Shown: positions 6,613-14,973, counted from the first letter of the stretch. The stretch is 32,185 bases of DNA from Streptomyces sp. GKU 895 (GCA_002027195.1 MWJO01000100.1:1-32185), one strand, 5' to 3'. Notes: generated by a model from the letters alone, not told the origin. Numbers and translations: made by a program.

Positions 6613-8084
6613 CGCGGAACATCCGGATGACGCGCCATATCCGGCACGCCGCCTGCTTCTGCGCCCTGCTGCTGGTGGCGCTCCTCGTCAACGCCGCCCG
6701 CATCCAGGTCTTCCAGGCCCCCGCCTACGACGACAACCCCGCCAACCGTCGTACCGCGATCTCCCGTTACGGCCAGCCGCGCGGTGACATCCTGGTCGGC
6801 GACGCCCCGGTCACCGGCTCGAAGGACACCGACGGGCGGCTGCGCTACGAACGGACCTATCCGAAGGGCCCGTTGTACGCGCCGGTGACCGGCTTCGCCT
6901 CGCAGATCTACGGCACGACCTTCCTGGAGCACGCCGAGGACGGCCTGCTCTCCGGCACCGACCCGATGCTGTCGGCGTTCCCCCTCTGGAACGACCTGAC
7001 GCGGCGCCAGAACCCGGGCGGCAACGTCGTCACCACCATCGACCCCGCCGCCCAGCAGGCCGCTTACGCGGGACTGGCCGGACGGAGGGGCGCGGTGGCG
7101 GCCGTGGAGCCGTCGACCGGACGCATCCTCGCGCTGGTGACCAGTCCGTCGTACGACCCGCAGGTGCTCTCGGGGAACGACGCGGCGGTGGAGCGGTCCT
7201 GGGCGCGGCTGAACGCGGACCCGGACAAGCCGATGCTCAACCGGGCGGTACGGCAGACCTATCCGCCGGGGTCGACGTTCAAGGTCGTCACGCTGGCCGC
7301 CGCGCTGGACGCGGGCGTGGTGACGGACGTCGACGAGGCGACCGACTCCCCCGACCCGTACACCCTGCCGGGCACCACGACCTCGCTGACCAACGAGGCC
7401 ACGGGATGCGAGGACGCGCCGATCCGGGCCGCGTTCATGTGGTCCTGCAACACGGTGTTCGCGCGGCTCGGGGTGCGGGTCGGGGTGAGCGACATGGCGA
7501 CCACGGCGGCGCGGTTCGGCTTCAACGACACCGGGCTCGGGATTCCGTACTCCGTCGCGGAGTCGACCTTCGACGTGTCCGTCGACAAGGCGCAGCTCGC
7601 GCTGTCGTCGATCGGGCAGTACAACACGCGGGCGACGCCGCTGCAGATGGCGATGGTGTCGGCGGCCGTCGCCAACGGCGGGCAGATCCGGTCGCCTTAC
7701 CTGGTGGAGCGGACGACCCGGTCGGGCGGCACCACGGTGTCGACGGCCGGCTCGCGGCCGGTGCGGCAGGCGATGCATCCGGCGACCGCGGTCCGGCTGA
7801 AGGAGCTGATGGAGGAGGTGGTGACCGAGGGCACCGGCACGAACGCCGCGATCCCCGGCGCGATCGTCGGCGGCAAGACCGGCACCGCCCAGCACGGTGT
7901 CGACAACTCCGGTACGCCGTATGCCTGGTTCATCTCCTGGGCGCAGGGCGAGCGCGATCTGGAGCCGAAGGTCGCGGTGGCCGTGGTGGTGGAGGACGCG
8001 GAGGCGGACCGGGGGGAGATCAGCGGGGGCGGGGACGCGGCGCCGATCGCGCGGGCGGTGATGGAGGCGGTGCTCACCGACTGA
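6609..8084 (+). CDS. Class B penicillin-binding protein (transpeptidase), SEDS partner
   Basis: A 491-residue membrane-anchored protein with one N-terminal helix (about residues 14-31). The transpeptidase domain shows all three active-site motifs: S222-T-F-K225 within YPPGSTFK, S279-C-N281 within WSCNTVF, and K423-T-G425 within GGKTGTAQ. The short N-terminal pedestal (residues 35-150) is smaller than in FtsI or PBP2, as in the PbpA-like PBPs of actinomycetes. It crosslinks peptide stems outside the membrane and is a beta-lactam target. Its start overlaps the SEDS gene stop (ATGA), so the two proteins are probably made in equal amounts as a complex. The gene ends 45 bases before the DUF3291 gene. 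Confidence 0.92.
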   Translation: MTRNIRMTRHIRHAACFCALLLVALLVNAARIQVFQAPAYDDNPANRRTAISRYGQPRGDILVGDAPVTGSKDTDGRLRYERTYPKGPLYAPVTGFASQIYGTTFLEHAEDGLLSGTDPMLSAFPLWNDLTRRQNPGGNVVTTIDPAAQQAAYAGLAGRRGAVAAVEPSTGRILALVTSPSYDPQVLSGNDAAVERSWARLNADPDKPMLNRAVRQTYPPGSTFKVVTLAAALDAGVVTDVDEATDSPDPYTLPGTTTSLTNEATGCEDAPIRAAFMWSCNTVFARLGVRVGVSDMATTAARFGFNDTGLGIPYSVAESTFDVSVDKAQLALSSIGQYNTRATPLQMAMVSAAVANGGQIRSPYLVERTTRSGGTTVSTAGSRPVRQAMHPATAVRLKELMEEVVTEGTGTNAAIPGAIVGGKTGTAQHGVDNSGTPYAWFISWAQGERDLEPKVAVAVVVEDAEADRGEISGGGDAAPIARAVMEAVLTD

Positions 8085-8129
8085 GACGGGGGTAGGCGGC
8101 GGACCGGGCCCCGACCTACCGTTCGGTAC

Positions 8130-8636
8130 ATGACTTCAGCCGCCGAGTACGAACTCGCCCAGGTCAACATCTCACGCCTCAAGTTCCCGCTGGACTCACC
8201 GGAGTTGAAGGACTTCGTCGACGCACTGGACCCGGTCAACGCCTCCGCGGAGGCCGCCGACGGTTATGTCTGGCGCCTCCAGTCGGAGGGCGGCGACGCG
8301 ACCGACATCAAGGTCTTCGGCGACGACTGGCTGATCATCAACCTCACGATGTGGCGGGACACCGACGCGCTCACGGCCTTCATGTACCAGGGGCAGCACC
8401 GCGAGATGCTCTCCCGCCGGCGCGAGTGGTTCGAGAAGGTGGAGGAGGCGATGACGGCTCTGTGGTGGGTACCGGCCGGCCACCGCCCGACGGTCGCCGA
8501 GGCCGAGGCGCGGCTGCTGCACCTGCGCGCCAACGGGCCGACGCCGTACGCCTTCACACTCCGGACGTCCTTCCCGGCACAGGGGGCGGAGCCGGTGTCG
8601 TTCGCGGTGCCGGAGGACTTGGGCTGCGGGGTCTAG
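8130..8636 (+). CDS. DUF3291 (dabb-fold monooxygenase-like) protein
   Basis: A 168-residue cytoplasmic protein. Features of DUF3291 are the opening ELAQVNISRLKFPLDSPELKDF, then NASAEAADGYVWRLQSEGG, followed by NLTMWRDTDALTAFMYQGQHREMLSRRREWFE and LWWVPAGHRPTVAEAEARL. The fold is expected to be a dimeric alpha-beta barrel like antibiotic biosynthesis monooxygenases; no activity is known for the family. The ATG at 8130 has no ribosome site, but TACCGT lies seven bases upstream, so a leaderless transcript is possible. It stands alone between the PBP operon and the di-iron cluster. Confidence 0.85.
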   Translation: MTSAAEYELAQVNISRLKFPLDSPELKDFVDALDPVNASAEAADGYVWRLQSEGGDATDIKVFGDDWLIINLTMWRDTDALTAFMYQGQHREMLSRRREWFEKVEEAMTALWWVPAGHRPTVAEAEARLLHLRANGPTPYAFTLRTSFPAQGAEPVSFAVPEDLGCGV

Positions 8637-8697
8637 CCACGGCTCCAGGGGCAGTGCCACTCGGGCTCCTCGGGCGTCCGGCGGGCGGCGGCTCCGT

Positions 8698-9801
8698 TCA
8701 CCGGGCTCCCCGGTCGATCGCGTCCCGCACTTCCGCGACCCGGTCATGCTCCTCCGCCGCGAACCGCTCCGCATCCAGTCTCTCGGCGACCTCCTCGTCC
8801 TGGGCCATCAGCAGGTCGAGGTTGGAGTCGCCCATCTCGAAGACGCCCATGTCGACGTAGGCCTGCTGGAGGCGCTTGCCCCACAGGCCGATGTCCTTGA
8901 CGCACGGGACGATGCGGGAGAACAGCAACTGGCGGAACAGGGCGAGGAATTCGGACTGCTCGCTGTACTCCTCGGCCTCGGCGGTGGGGATGCCGAAGTT
9001 CTCCAGGACCTCGACGCCCCGGAGCCGGTCGCGCATCAAGTGGCAGCCCTCGATGACGAATTCCTCGCGCTCGCGGAGTTCGGCGTCGCTGAGCTGCCGG
9101 TAGTAGTCCCGCAGTGCCATGCGACCGAAGGCGACGTGCCTGGCCTCGTCCTGCATGACGTACGCGAGGATCTGCTTCGGCAGCGGCTTGTCCGTCGTGT
9201 CGCGGATCATGCCGAACGCGGCGAGTGCGAGGCCCTCGATGAGGACCTGCATGCCGAGGTACGGCATGTCCCAGCGGCTGTCGCGGAGGGTGTCGCCGAG
9301 CAGGGACTGGAGGTTGTCGTTGATCGGGTACAGCATCCCGATCTTCTCGTGCAGGAACCGCCCGTAGATCTCCGCGTGCCGGGCCTCGTCCATCACCTGG
9401 GTCGCCGAGTAGAACTTCGCGTCGAGGTCGGGGACGGACTCGACGATCCGCGCGGCGCAGACCATGGCGCCCTGCTCACCGTGCAGGAACTGGCTGAACT
9501 GCCAGGAGGCGTAGTGCTGCCGCAGCTCGCCCTTGTCCTTCTCCGTCAGCTTCGCCCAGTGCTTGGTGCCGTAGAGGGACATGGACTCGTCGGGGGTGCC
9601 GAGGGGGTCGTACGGGTCGACCTCGATCCCCCAGTCGATGCGTTTCTGCCCGTCCCACTGCTTGTCCTTGCCCTTCTGGTAGAGCGCGAGGAGACGGTCG
9701 CGACCATCGTCGTACTCCCAGCTGAAGCGCGCCGCGCCGGTCGCCGGCACCTGCCAGTGGGGGTCTTCCGGATCTGTGGCGTACAGGTCGAAAGTCGGCA
9801 T
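8698..9801 (-). CDS. Ferritin-like di-iron protein (R2/desaturase-like)
   Basis: A 367-residue protein with two DEARH motifs spaced 80 residues apart: D138-E-A-R-H142 in QVMDEARHAEIYG and D218-E-A-R-H222 in VMQDEARHVAFG. With glutamates in preceding helices (for example HGEQGAM and EGLALAAFG) this is the four-helix-bundle di-iron site of ferritin-like oxidases and oxygenases. The C-terminal tail is Glu/Ala-rich. I chose ATG 9801 because it starts a clean N-terminus, MPTFDLYATD; an in-frame upstream ATG at 9840 falls within the promoter (TTGACC, complement of 9831-9836). It is divergent from a second di-iron enzyme, and a TetR regulator follows that one, so the three may form one unit. The substrate is unknown. 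Confidence 0.82.
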   Translation of the reverse strand: MPTFDLYATDPEDPHWQVPATGAARFSWEYDDGRDRLLALYQKGKDKQWDGQKRIDWGIEVDPYDPLGTPDESMSLYGTKHWAKLTEKDKGELRQHYASWQFSQFLHGEQGAMVCAARIVESVPDLDAKFYSATQVMDEARHAEIYGRFLHEKIGMLYPINDNLQSLLGDTLRDSRWDMPYLGMQVLIEGLALAAFGMIRDTTDKPLPKQILAYVMQDEARHVAFGRMALRDYYRQLSDAELREREEFVIEGCHLMRDRLRGVEVLENFGIPTAEAEEYSEQSEFLALFRQLLFSRIVPCVKDIGLWGKRLQQAYVDMGVFEMGDSNLDLLMAQDEEVAERLDAERFAAEEHDRVAEVRDAIDRGAR

Positions 9802-9890
9802 GTCCCGCAGGCTGCCCCTTTGTAGACGCGGGGTCAACAAGTAGCGCGCGGGGGATTGACGGGCTTGCTGACAAGCAGTCTCATAACCTC
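9802..9890. promoter_or_regulatory. Divergent promoter region of the two di-iron genes with palindrome
   Basis: Rightward, TTGACG (9856-9861) is a good -35; the -10 is unclear (TCTCAT at 17 bases). The ATG at 9891 has no ribosome site, so it may be leaderless. GCTTG-CTGA-CAAGC (9863-9876) lies inside the spacer and is flanked by GAC and GTC, giving a longer imperfect palindrome typical of TetR operators. Leftward, TTGACC (complement of 9831-9836) lies 29 bases from the ATG at 9801. Confidence 0.45.
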
Positions 9891-10829
9891 ATGACGACGT
9901 TGACGGACGCCGAAGCGCTCGCGGGCCTCCGCGACGCGCTCGGCCTGCTCAAGGACCGGGAGCAAGTGGCCGAGCGGCTGCTCGACTCCTCCGCCAAGCA
10001 CTCCTTCGACCCCGACAAGGAACTCGACTGGGACGCGCCCTTCGAGGAGGGCAAGTGGTTCTGGCCGCCCGAGCTGGTGTCGCTGTACGACACCCCGCTG
10101 TGGAAGCGGATGAGCGAGGAGCAGCGGATTCTGCTCTCGCAGCACGAGGCCGCGGCGCTGGCCTCGCTCGGGATCTGGTTCGAGCTCATCCTCATGCAGC
10201 TGCTCGTGCGGCACATCTACGACAAGGCGGCGACGAGTGCGCATGTGCGCTACGCGCTGACCGAGATCGAGGACGAGTGCCGGCACTCGAAGATGTTCGC
10301 GCGGCTGATCTCGCGCGGGGACACTCCGTGGTACCCGGTGAGCCGGGCGCACCAGCAGCTGGGCCGGCTGTTCAAGACGATCTCGACGACGCCGGGGTCC
10401 TTCACCGCGACGCTGCTCGGTGAGGAGGTCCTCGACTGGATGCAGCGGCTGACGTTCCCGGACGAGCGCGTGCAGCCGCTGGTCCGGGGGGTCACCCGGA
10501 TCCATGTCGTGGAGGAGGCGCGGCACGTGCGGTACGCCCGCGAGGAGCTGCGGCGGCAGATGGTGACCGCGCCCCGGTGGTCGCAGGAGTTCACCCGGGT
10601 GACGTCCGGGGAGTTCGCGCGGGTGTTCTCGGTGGCGTTCGTGAACCCCGAGGTCTACACGAACGTGGGGCTGGACCGGCGGGAGGCGCTGGCGCAGGTG
10701 AAGGCGAGCGGGCACCGGCGGGAGGTCATGCAGACGGGGGCGAAGCGGCTGACGGACTTCCTGGACGACATCGGGGTGCTGCGGGGGGTGGGGCGGCGGT
10801 TGTGGAAGAGCTCGGGGCTACTGGCCTGA
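9891..10829 (+). CDS. AurF-like di-iron oxygenase
   Basis: A 312-residue protein of the AurF family, named after the p-aminobenzoate N-oxygenase of aureothin biosynthesis. Di-iron ligands are visible in E125-I-E-D-E129-C-R-H132, in GEEVLDW near residue 180, and in E208-E-A-R-H212; the helix with WFELILMQLLVRHIYD supplies the first glutamate. AurF relatives oxidise arylamines and also act as lipid or long-chain oxygenases in Streptomyces, so the substrate cannot be read from sequence. No biosynthetic genes lie nearby. It is followed after 113 bases by a TetR gene and is divergent from another di-iron gene. The first codon is probably also the transcript start. Confidence 0.85.
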   Translation: MTTLTDAEALAGLRDALGLLKDREQVAERLLDSSAKHSFDPDKELDWDAPFEEGKWFWPPELVSLYDTPLWKRMSEEQRILLSQHEAAALASLGIWFELILMQLLVRHIYDKAATSAHVRYALTEIEDECRHSKMFARLISRGDTPWYPVSRAHQQLGRLFKTISTTPGSFTATLLGEEVLDWMQRLTFPDERVQPLVRGVTRIHVVEEARHVRYAREELRRQMVTAPRWSQEFTRVTSGEFARVFSVAFVNPEVYTNVGLDRREALAQVKASGHRREVMQTGAKRLTDFLDDIGVLRGVGRRLWKSSGLLA

Positions 10830-10942
10830 CGCCGGGTGCGGGCCGGTGGGGGTTGGTCGCGCCCACGCGGCGGGGCCGCATATCGATACAGCACCGCGCC
10901 CCTTCAGGTCGGCATGCGCAGCCTGCGATTACGCTGCACCCC

Positions 10943-11590
10943 ATGACGCCCGCCGCGCCCGCCTACCGTCGCCTCAGCGTCGAGGAGCGTCGAAGCCAGC
11001 TCCTCGACGCCGCCCTCGGACTCTTCGCACACCGCGCCCCCGAGGACGTCTCCCTCGACGACGTGGCGGAGGCGGCCGGGGTCTCGCGGCCCCTCGTGTA
11101 CCGGTACTTCCCGGGCGGGAAGCAGCAGCTCTACGAGGCTGCCCTCAGGTCCGCCGCCGAAGAGCTCCAGCAGTGCTTCGACGAGCCTCGCGAAGGGCCG
11201 CTGCTCGACCGCCTCTCCCGGGCCCTCGACCGCTACCTCGCCTTCGTCGACCAGCACGACGCCGGGTTCAGCGCGCTGCTCCAGGGCGGAAGCGTCGTCG
11301 AGACCTCCCGTACGACGGCCATCGTGGACGGCGTACGGCGGGCCGCCGCCCAGCACATCCTCAGCCATCTCGGGGTCACCGAGCCCAGCGCGCGGCTGCG
11401 GATGACCGTACGGATGTGGATCACGGCGGTCGAGGCGGCCTCGTTGATCTGGCTGGACGACGACAAGGAACCGCCGGTCGACGAGTTGCGGGACTGGCTG
11501 GTGGAGCAGTTCGTCGCCGTGCTGTCGGTGACGGCCAGGCGCGACCCCCAGACGGCCGCGCTGGTGCAGGCCCTCGCGGCGGATGGCTGA
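10943..11590 (+). CDS. TetR/AcrR-family transcriptional regulator
   Basis: A 215-residue protein. The N-terminal DNA-binding domain runs from RLSVEERRSQLLDAALGLF to the helix-turn-helix DVSLDDVAEAAGVSRPLVYRYF (about residues 38-60), followed by the usual GGKQQLYEAAL. The C-terminal ligand domain, residues 75-210, is all helical with WITAVEAASLIWLDD. ATG 10943 is seven bases after TACGCT, a possible -10, and has no ribosome site, so translation may be leaderless. The closest candidate target is the palindrome GCTTG-CTGA-CAAGC in the di-iron promoter region; self-regulation is also possible, given the TATCGATA palindrome upstream (about 10881-10888). The stop overlaps the next gene start by eight bases. 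Confidence 0.88.
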   Translation: MTPAAPAYRRLSVEERRSQLLDAALGLFAHRAPEDVSLDDVAEAAGVSRPLVYRYFPGGKQQLYEAALRSAAEELQQCFDEPREGPLLDRLSRALDRYLAFVDQHDAGFSALLQGGSVVETSRTTAIVDGVRRAAAQHILSHLGVTEPSARLRMTVRMWITAVEAASLIWLDDDKEPPVDELRDWLVEQFVAVLSVTARRDPQTAALVQALAADG

Positions 11591-11897
11591 CACTGGTGCC
11601 GTGAAGAGCGAAGACACCCCCTTCGAGGGCGGCCCCATGGACGGCCGTGTCCTGCCGGTCCTCCTCGGCCCGACCGGGCACCCGCCCAAGCAGTACCGCA
11701 TCCCGGTCCCGGACCCGGACGGCGGTCCGCCCACCGTGCTGGTCTACCGCCGGGTGCCGCGCGGGCAGAGCAGACTGGGGCTCCAGAAGGGGTGGAAGTA
11801 CGCGTACGAGCCCGAGGGCAGGCCGTCGCGGCTGAAGTGGCCGTGGTCCAGGCCCGACGCCACGCCGGGCGGCAAGCCGGACGACACCGACGGGTGA
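11583..11897 (+). CDS. Conserved small hypothetical protein
   Basis: A 104-residue polar protein of a type I recognise as widespread in Streptomyces but without a function. It holds FEGGPMDGRVLPVLLGPTG, PPKQYRIPVPD and RLGLQKGWKYAYEPEGRPSRLKWPW, a compact beta-rich pattern, and ends in a Pro/Gly/Asp tail. The ATG at 11583 overlaps the TetR gene by eight bases, implying coupling; an alternative GTG at 11601 would give 98 residues. No signal peptide, membrane helix or metal motif is seen. Confidence 0.75.
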   Translation: MADTGAVKSEDTPFEGGPMDGRVLPVLLGPTGHPPKQYRIPVPDPDGGPPTVLVYRRVPRGQSRLGLQKGWKYAYEPEGRPSRLKWPWSRPDATPGGKPDDTDG

Positions 11898-11922
11898 CCT
11901 CGTTGCGCCGAACCGCGCACAC

Positions 11923-11990
11923 CCGGCGCGCGCGAACAAGGCAGCCGTCCCATGCTCGCGGTGCGGAGCAGAGGGGCTGCTGCGCGCCGG
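11923..11990 (+). promoter_or_regulatory. Inverted repeat reaching into the NlpC/P60 ribosome site
   Basis: CCGGCGCGC (11923-11931) is exactly complementary to GCGCGCCGG (11982-11990). The second arm overlaps the start of the GGAGG ribosome site (11989-11993) of the GTG at 12001. If both arms are in the transcript, pairing would hide the ribosome site. I see no c-di-AMP (ydaO-type) riboswitch consensus here, although such elements often precede actinomycete wall-hydrolase genes. Confidence 0.35.
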
Positions 11991-12000
11991 AGGTGATGAC

Positions 12001-13071
12001 GTGTCAGGAAGGCTTCTGCGTCTGGTGTGTACGGCGGCGGTCGCGGCCGGCACCGTCCTCGCGCCCGTGCCCGCGGCGGCCGTACCGGAGCCGCCCGCGC
12101 CCGGCGGGCGGAGCGTCTCCGAACTGCTGACGGATCTTCAGCGGCTGTACCAGCAGGCCGAGGAGGCGACCGAGACGTACAACGCCACCGCGGAGAAACT
12201 GAAGGAGCAGCGGGCGGAGGTGCGCCGGCTGGACGGGCAGCTGGCGCGAGCCCGGCTCTCGCTCCACGACAGCCGGGGCGCGGCGGGGCGCCTGGCCCGG
12301 CAGCAGTATCAGAACAGCACCGACATCTCGCCGTACGTGCGCCTGCTCCTGGCCCGTGATCCGCAGCACGCGCTCGATCAGGGGCATGTGATCGGGCAGT
12401 TGGCGCGGGAGCGCGCCGAGACCGTGGGACGGCTGACGGGGAGCGAGAAGAAGGCCGACGGGCTTGCCCGCAAGGCCCGCGCGGCGCTCGACCGGCAACT
12501 CACCCTGTCCGTCCAGCAGAAGAAGGACCGGGACGCCGTACGGAAGAAGCTCGACGACGTCGAGGAGCTGCTCGCCTCGCTGACCGAGGAACAGCGTGGT
12601 GCCGTCGCCGAGTTGGAGCGGACGGATGTCGAGGCGGCCCAGGAGGACCTCGTCACCTCGGGGGCCCTGGGCAGCGGTGAGGATGCGAACGAGCCGACGC
12701 GGGCGGCGGACCGGGCCGTGCGGTACGCCGTGCAGCAGCTCGGGAAGCCGTACGAGTGGGGGGCCGAGGGGCCCGAGGCGTACGACTGTTCAGGGCTCAC
12801 GTCCGAGGCCTGGGGGTATGCGGGCAGGCCCATTCCCCGGACCAGCCAGGAGCAGTGGGCCAGGTTGCCGCGGATTCCGCTGCGCGAGCTGCGGCCCGGT
12901 GACCTGGTGGTCTACTTCCCCAAGGCGACCCATGTGGCGATCTATCTGGGGGGCGGGCAGGTCGTGCAGGCCCCGAGAACGGGTGAGAAGGTCAAGGTCT
13001 CGCCCCTGGCTTCCCACCCGATCCTGGGGGCCGTGCGCCCCGACAAGGGTCAGGACAGGGAGGCCAGGTAG
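12001..13071 (+). CDS. Secreted NlpC/P60 peptidoglycan endopeptidase with coiled coil
   Basis: A 356-residue precursor. A signal peptide occupies about residues 1-28 (cleavage near AAAVPEP). Residues 40-220 form a long charged coiled coil, the PcsB/RipA-like regulatory region. The C-terminal NlpC/P60 domain starts near 232 with RAVRYAVQQLGKPYEWGAEGP and carries the catalytic cysteine in D262-C263-S-G-L and the histidine H311 in KATHVAIYLGGG; the third polar position appears to be Q323 in VVQAP. Such enzymes cut the D-Glu to diamino-acid bond in peptide stems during growth or septation, with the coiled coil restraining activity. GTG 12001 is preceded by GGAGG at seven bases. The 3' end overlaps the convergent monooxygenase gene by 22 bases. 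Confidence 0.92.
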   Translation: MSGRLLRLVCTAAVAAGTVLAPVPAAAVPEPPAPGGRSVSELLTDLQRLYQQAEEATETYNATAEKLKEQRAEVRRLDGQLARARLSLHDSRGAAGRLARQQYQNSTDISPYVRLLLARDPQHALDQGHVIGQLARERAETVGRLTGSEKKADGLARKARAALDRQLTLSVQQKKDRDAVRKKLDDVEELLASLTEEQRGAVAELERTDVEAAQEDLVTSGALGSGEDANEPTRAADRAVRYAVQQLGKPYEWGAEGPEAYDCSGLTSEAWGYAGRPIPRTSQEQWARLPRIPLRELRPGDLVVYFPKATHVAIYLGGGQVVQAPRTGEKVKVSPLASHPILGAVRPDKGQDREAR

Positions 13072-14297
13072 GCCGCCGTCTTCTCCGGCTCGTAGAAGAA
13101 GTTCTCGAAGTCGGACGGGTCGTCGAAGGCGTTGGCGAAGCGGTCGGCGGCGGGCTGCAACTGGCCTGCCGCGCCAATGAGGTTGAGGATGTGCTCCGGC
13201 GGCGGGGCCAGCATCGCGTTCGTCCACTTGGTGACGTGCTGGGCGGTGTCCCAGTAGCGGTCGAACGTGCTCTGCATCCACTCCTCGTCGAACTCCTTCT
13301 CCCCGCGCTCCAGGATCGAGGCGAGGTAGGCGGCCGCGCACTTGGAGGCGGAGTTGGAGCCCTGACCGGTGATCGGGTCGTTGGCGACGACGACGTCCGC
13401 GACGCCGAGGACCAGACCGCCGCCGGGGAGGCGGCCGATCGGGTTGCGGACCGTGGGGGCGTAGCGGCCGGCCAACGTGCCGCCCGCGTCGGTGAGTTCT
13501 ACCTTCGTGGCCCGCGCGTACTCCCAGGGCGTGTACCGCTCCATGAGTTCCAGGGTCAGGGAGAGGTGCTCCGCCGGGTCCTTGACACCGTTGAAGACGT
13601 CGAGCGGACCGCCGGGTATGCCCTCCCAGAACAGGATGTCGGCGCGGCCGGAGGTGGTGAGCGTCGGCATGACGAACAGCTCGCCGACGCCGGGGACGAG
13701 GTTGCAGCGGACCGCGTCGTGGTCCGGGTGCTCGGGGCGCGGGCCGAGGCCGTGGACGTACGACACGGCCAGGGCCCGCTGCGGCTCGCTGTACGGCGAA
13801 CGGGACGCGTCCCGGCCGAACATCGACACCAGCTCGCCCTTGCCCGCCGAGACCAGCACGAGGTCGTACGTACGGGAGAAGTAGTCGAGGTCGGAGACCG
13901 CCGCGCCGTGGATGACGAGCTGGCCGCCACGCTGGGCGAAGGTCTCCATCCAGCCGGCCATCTTCACGCGCTGGTCGACCGACTGCGCGTACCCGTCGAG
14001 CTTGCCCACCCAGTCGATCGCACGGGCGGCCGGGCCCTCGGCCCACGAACCGGGGGCCGCGACCGAGACGCCGAGTCCTTCGATCTTCGGGGCCTGGGAC
14101 TCCCAGAAGTTCAGCTGGAGATCGCGCTCGTGCTGCAGTGCGGTGTGGAACATGCACTGCGTCGACATGACCCGGCCGGAGCGGATCTCGTCCGCCGTCC
14201 GGTTCGACATCAGGGTGACCTCGTAGCCGTGGGACTGGAGGCCGAGGGCCAGCTGGAGACCGGACTGGCCGGCTCCTACGACGAGTATCTTCCGCAT
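13050..14297 (-). CDS. StyA-like FAD-dependent monooxygenase linked to a conservon
   Basis: A 415-residue flavoprotein of the styrene/indole monooxygenase family (group E). The N-terminal FAD-binding loop is KILVVGAGQSGLQLALGLQSHGYEVTL, a GxGxxG fold at residues 7-12; RMSTQ-like RVMSTQCMFHTALQHE, the strand DLVLVSAGKGEL and the later NPIGRLPGGGLVLGVADVVVANDPITGQGSNSA complete the cofactor site. Family members take reduced FAD from a separate reductase, and none is encoded beside it. It is last in the cvn operon, 25 bases after cvnD and with AAGGAGT before its ATG. In other conservons this position often holds a cytochrome P450, so an oxygenase output module is a shared theme. Substrate unknown. 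Confidence 0.85.
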   Translation of the reverse strand: MRKILVVGAGQSGLQLALGLQSHGYEVTLMSNRTADEIRSGRVMSTQCMFHTALQHERDLQLNFWESQAPKIEGLGVSVAAPGSWAEGPAARAIDWVGKLDGYAQSVDQRVKMAGWMETFAQRGGQLVIHGAAVSDLDYFSRTYDLVLVSAGKGELVSMFGRDASRSPYSEPQRALAVSYVHGLGPRPEHPDHDAVRCNLVPGVGELFVMPTLTTSGRADILFWEGIPGGPLDVFNGVKDPAEHLSLTLELMERYTPWEYARATKVELTDAGGTLAGRYAPTVRNPIGRLPGGGLVLGVADVVVANDPITGQGSNSASKCAAAYLASILERGEKEFDEEWMQSTFDRYWDTAQHVTKWTNAMLAPPPEHILNLIGAAGQLQPAADRFANAFDDPSDFENFFYEPEKTAAYLASLS

Positions 14298-14322
14298 GCG
14301 GGTGGTGACTCCTTGGTGGGTT

Positions 14323-14973
14323 CTACTCGGGGGTTTCGTCCAGGGCGTGGCCGACCAGGGAGAGGAGGGTCTCGATCACCGAGATCCGGCGGCGCGCGTC
14401 CATGATCATTACAGGTATGTGCGCCGGGATCGTCAACGCCTCCCGCACGTCCTCCGGTTCGAACAGCTCGCTGCCGTCGAAGTGGTTGACGGCGACGACG
14501 TACGGCAGTCCGCAGCTCTCGAAGTAGTCCAGGGCCGGGAAACAGTCCTTCAGACGCCGGGTGTCCGCCATGACGACCGCGCCGATCGCACCGCGCACCA
14601 GGTCGTCCCACATGAACCAGAACCGCTGCTGGCCCGGCGTGCCGAACAGGTAGAGCACCAGGTCGTCGTCGAGGGTGAGGCGGCCGAAGTCCATGGCCAC
14701 GGTGGTGGTGAGCTTGCCCGGCGTGGCGGTGAGGTCGTCGGTCTCCTCGCTCGCCTCGGTCATCAGCGCCTCGGTCTGGAGCGGGGTGATCTCCGAGACG
14801 GCGGTGACGAGGGTGGTCTTGCCGACGCCGAAGCCGCCGGCCACGACGATCTTCGTGGCGATGGGGGCGCGGGTGCGGTCCGTCTGCCAGGACTTCAGGT
14901 CCTCGTCGGTGTCCGCGAAGGCGGTGTCTCTGGTGCCCGCGACGGCGGTGTCCCTAAAGACGACGGAGTCCAT
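14323..14973 (-). CDS. cvnD: Conservon GTPase CvnD (Ras-like/MglA-type)
   Basis: A 216-residue GTPase. Visible motifs are the P-loop GGFGVGKTT (G46-T54), the switch region TTTVAMDFGRL, the G3-like FGTPGQQRFWFMW with Q in the catalytic position, and G4 VNHFD in place of NKxD. The N-terminal 35 residues form an acidic extension. Conservon GTPases act downstream of the CvnA kinase with the roadblock protein in a membrane-associated switch resembling eukaryotic G-protein control. Its ATG (14973) overlaps the end of the preceding gene by 20 bases, so expression is coupled. NHFD instead of NKxD is the normal conservon variant. Confidence 0.92.
   Translation of the reverse strand: MDSVVFRDTAVAGTRDTAFADTDEDLKSWQTDRTRAPIATKIVVAGGFGVGKTTLVTAVSEITPLQTEALMTEASEETDDLTATPGKLTTTVAMDFGRLTLDDDLVLYLFGTPGQQRFWFMWDDLVRGAIGAVVMADTRRLKDCFPALDYFESCGLPYVVAVNHFDGSELFEPEDVREALTIPAHIPVMIMDARRRISVIETLLSLVGHALDETPE

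Noticed and set aside
11898..12000. Possible c-di-AMP (ydaO-type) riboswitch before the NlpC/P60 gene
   Set aside because: The region is only about 100 bases, and I cannot find the conserved blocks of this riboswitch.
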